This document shows, piece after piece, positions 4,971-5,933 of a DNA stretch of 5,933 nt. Position numbers and translations under genes: made by a program. The DNA is taken from contig DUKK01000163.1 of assembly GCA_013329355.1 (NCBI GenBank), positions 1-5,933 on the forward strand, given 5' to 3'. Each line of letters opens with the position of its first letter. Position 1 is the stretch's first letter. The notes under the pieces are model-generated. The model made no database searches, was not told where the DNA came from, and saw nothing but the letters and a program-made list of their open reading frames with translations. This DNA is from Candidatus Poseidoniaceae archaeon. GTDB taxonomy: Archaea; Thermoplasmatota; Poseidoniia; Poseidoniales; Poseidoniaceae.

Positions 4971-5933
4971 ATGCGAAAGCGTTCATTGTTGCAAGGGCCG
5001 GCGGCAAATTTGCAGGTTTTAGAACACAGAAATGTGTTGAAGTCAGTGTCGTTAATCGCACTGATGTTGCTGTCAACAATCGCTTCGATTAATTTCTTTG
5101 CTATCGATGCAAGTGCCACCACAACCGACCAAGATGGGGACGGCTTAACTTACGGTCTAGAGTATCTAATCAATTCATTCCCCAATGATCCAGATACCGA
5201 TAATGACGGTTTGCCCGACGGATGGGAATGGAAATACGGACTGGATCCGCTATCTAGCGCTAATGATGACGGTGCGGTCGGTGACCCTGATGGCGATGGC
5301 ATGTCGAACTTGCAAGAATACACTTACTTGATGCCAACAGGATGGGACAATCCCGGAACGCCAAATCTGCTTGACAACGGAATCTGGTGGAATGGGACAG
5401 TTCCAGTCAGTAACTGGAATGAAGAGGATTCACTGCAATATCTGAGGCCAGGTTGCGGCGATGTTGGTCCTGATGGCAACGCCAACACAATCTTGTGTGA
5501 TGAAGATCCAGTGGGTAATATTTGCGCTAATGGTTTTGACGACGATCAAGATGGCTTGGTCGATTCAGCAGACCCTGATGGCGATGGTGACGCTGACTGT
5601 TCATCGGATGATGATGACGGTGATGGATTAATCGACGAAGACGTCAATGGTTGGGACACAGATGGTGATGGGATGCCGGATGGCTGGGAAGCAGCAAACG
5701 GTCTCAATGCGACCTCACCATCTAACTTTGATGGACCCAATGGCGACCCTGATGGTGACGGTTTGACGAATTTACTAGAGTATGTTAATCCAACATGGAA
5801 TACCATGTGTGGCTCAGTCCCATGTTTCAGACCGGGTCCAGACGGCAACCCAACCGAAACAACATCACCTTGTGACCCCGTAACGGGAGTAGGTCCGGGA
5901 GGCTGTGCCACATATACTGCCGAGGTTGACGGC
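4971..5933 (+). CDS. Secreted Ca-binding-type DxDGDG (thrombospondin type 3-like) repeat protein, partial
   Basis: The first 321 codons of a gene that continues past the right edge. Residues 1-20 are a basic, rather long n-region (MRKRSLLQ...), residues 21-45 are hydrophobic, and cleavage after A49 (DASA|T) is likely, so the protein is exported. ATG 4971 is chosen because of the TATA box 23-30 nt upstream; GTG at 5034 would give a more compact signal peptide. The mature part has about eight Asp-rich loops starting near D53, D75, D105, D190, D201, D214, D229 and D259. Several match DxDxDGxxD, the thrombospondin type 3 / EF-hand-like calcium site. A segment at 185-210 (CANGFDDDQDGLVD) resembles the NGIDDDxDGxxD motif of other secreted proteins. 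Eight cysteines could form disulfides. Such stalk-like regions often precede adhesion or enzyme domains, which would lie outside this window. Its neighbour is the large surface protein, a plausible partner. Confidence 0.88.
   Translation, partial: MRKRSLLQGPAANLQVLEHRNVLKSVSLIALMLLSTIASINFFAIDASATTTDQDGDGLTYGLEYLINSFPNDPDTDNDGLPDGWEWKYGLDPLSSANDDGAVGDPDGDGMSNLQEYTYLMPTGWDNPGTPNLLDNGIWWNGTVPVSNWNEEDSLQYLRPGCGDVGPDGNANTILCDEDPVGNICANGFDDDQDGLVDSADPDGDGDADCSSDDDDGDGLIDEDVNGWDTDGDGMPDGWEAANGLNATSPSNFDGPNGDPDGDGLTNLLEYVNPTWNTMCGSVPCFRPGPDGNPTETTSPCDPVTGVGPGGCATYTAEVDG
5193..5321 (+). repeat. DxDGDG module, copy 1 (43 residues)
   Basis: Residues 75-117 of the last gene run from DTDNDGLPDGWE through GDPDGDGMSNLQEY. 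They align without gaps to residues 229-271 (copy 2), sharing the two Asp loops, PDGWE, and the NLxEY end. Each copy has a loop, an aromatic turn, a variable linker of about 17 residues and a second loop, consistent with a paired calcium-binding unit. Confidence 0.75.
5655..5783 (+). repeat. DxDGDG module, copy 2 (43 residues)
   Basis: Residues 229-271 run from DTDGDGMPDGWE through GDPDGDGLTNLLEY, 154 residues after copy 1 and collinear with it. The following stretch (GPDGN...C...DPVTG, 289-306) also resembles the region after copy 1 (GPDGN...C...DPVG, 166-182), so the duplicated unit probably extended beyond the 43 residues, with a shorter linker in copy 2. Confidence 0.7.

Noticed and set aside
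4867..5122. Two minus-strand frames over the gap and the signal peptide of the last gene
   Set aside because: They conflict with a well-supported plus-strand gene that has a TATA box and signal peptide, and show no protein features of their own.
5155..5790. GAT-GGT-GAC-like DNA repeats considered as a CRISPR or noncoding satellite
   Set aside because: The repeats are in frame, imperfect and irregularly spaced, and are fully explained by the encoded Asp-loop motifs.
5546..5911. Minus-strand 121-codon Pro/Ser-rich frame
   Set aside because: It is the antisense of the GAT-GGT-GAC repeats encoding DxDGDG loops; such repeats leave the opposite strand open by composition.

Overview
The window looks like archaeal DNA, most probably from an uncultivated marine planktonic euryarchaeon of the Poseidoniales (Marine Group II) or a close relative. 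This is inferred from three things. The starts lack Shine-Dalgarno sequences, and TATA-like boxes sit about 25-30 nt upstream of the start codons, as in leaderless transcripts. A large single-pass surface protein carries NEW3-like beta domains. A secreted protein is rich in DxDGDG calcium-binding loops. No rRNA or marker gene is present to settle the taxonomy.

Layout. Two genes lie on the minus strand at the left. The outer one (1-503, cut by the window edge) encodes a coiled-coil lipoprotein with many N-glycosylation sequons. The inner one (613-1641) encodes a membrane-anchored alpha/beta hydrolase with a complete Ser-Asp-His triad. A 303-bp divergent intergenic region (1642-1944) carries the hydrolase promoter, a short tandem repeat, a perfect 14-bp palindrome and a weaker promoter for the rightward genes. 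On the plus strand, 1945-4881 encodes a 978-residue type I membrane protein: signal peptide, beta domains with Gly-rich Cys loops, four tandem Ig-like/NEW3-like domains, a C-terminal membrane helix and a very acidic cytoplasmic tail. After an 89-bp gap with a clear TATA box, 4971-5933 encodes the N-terminal 321 residues of a secreted protein with thrombospondin-type-3-like DxDGDG loops. It runs off the right edge.

All four products are predicted to be exported or membrane-anchored, so this is a cell-envelope gene cluster. The two rightward genes may form a surface or adhesion pair, but each seems to have its own promoter and no functional link is proven. I saw no tRNA, rRNA, CRISPR array, insertion sequence or att site.
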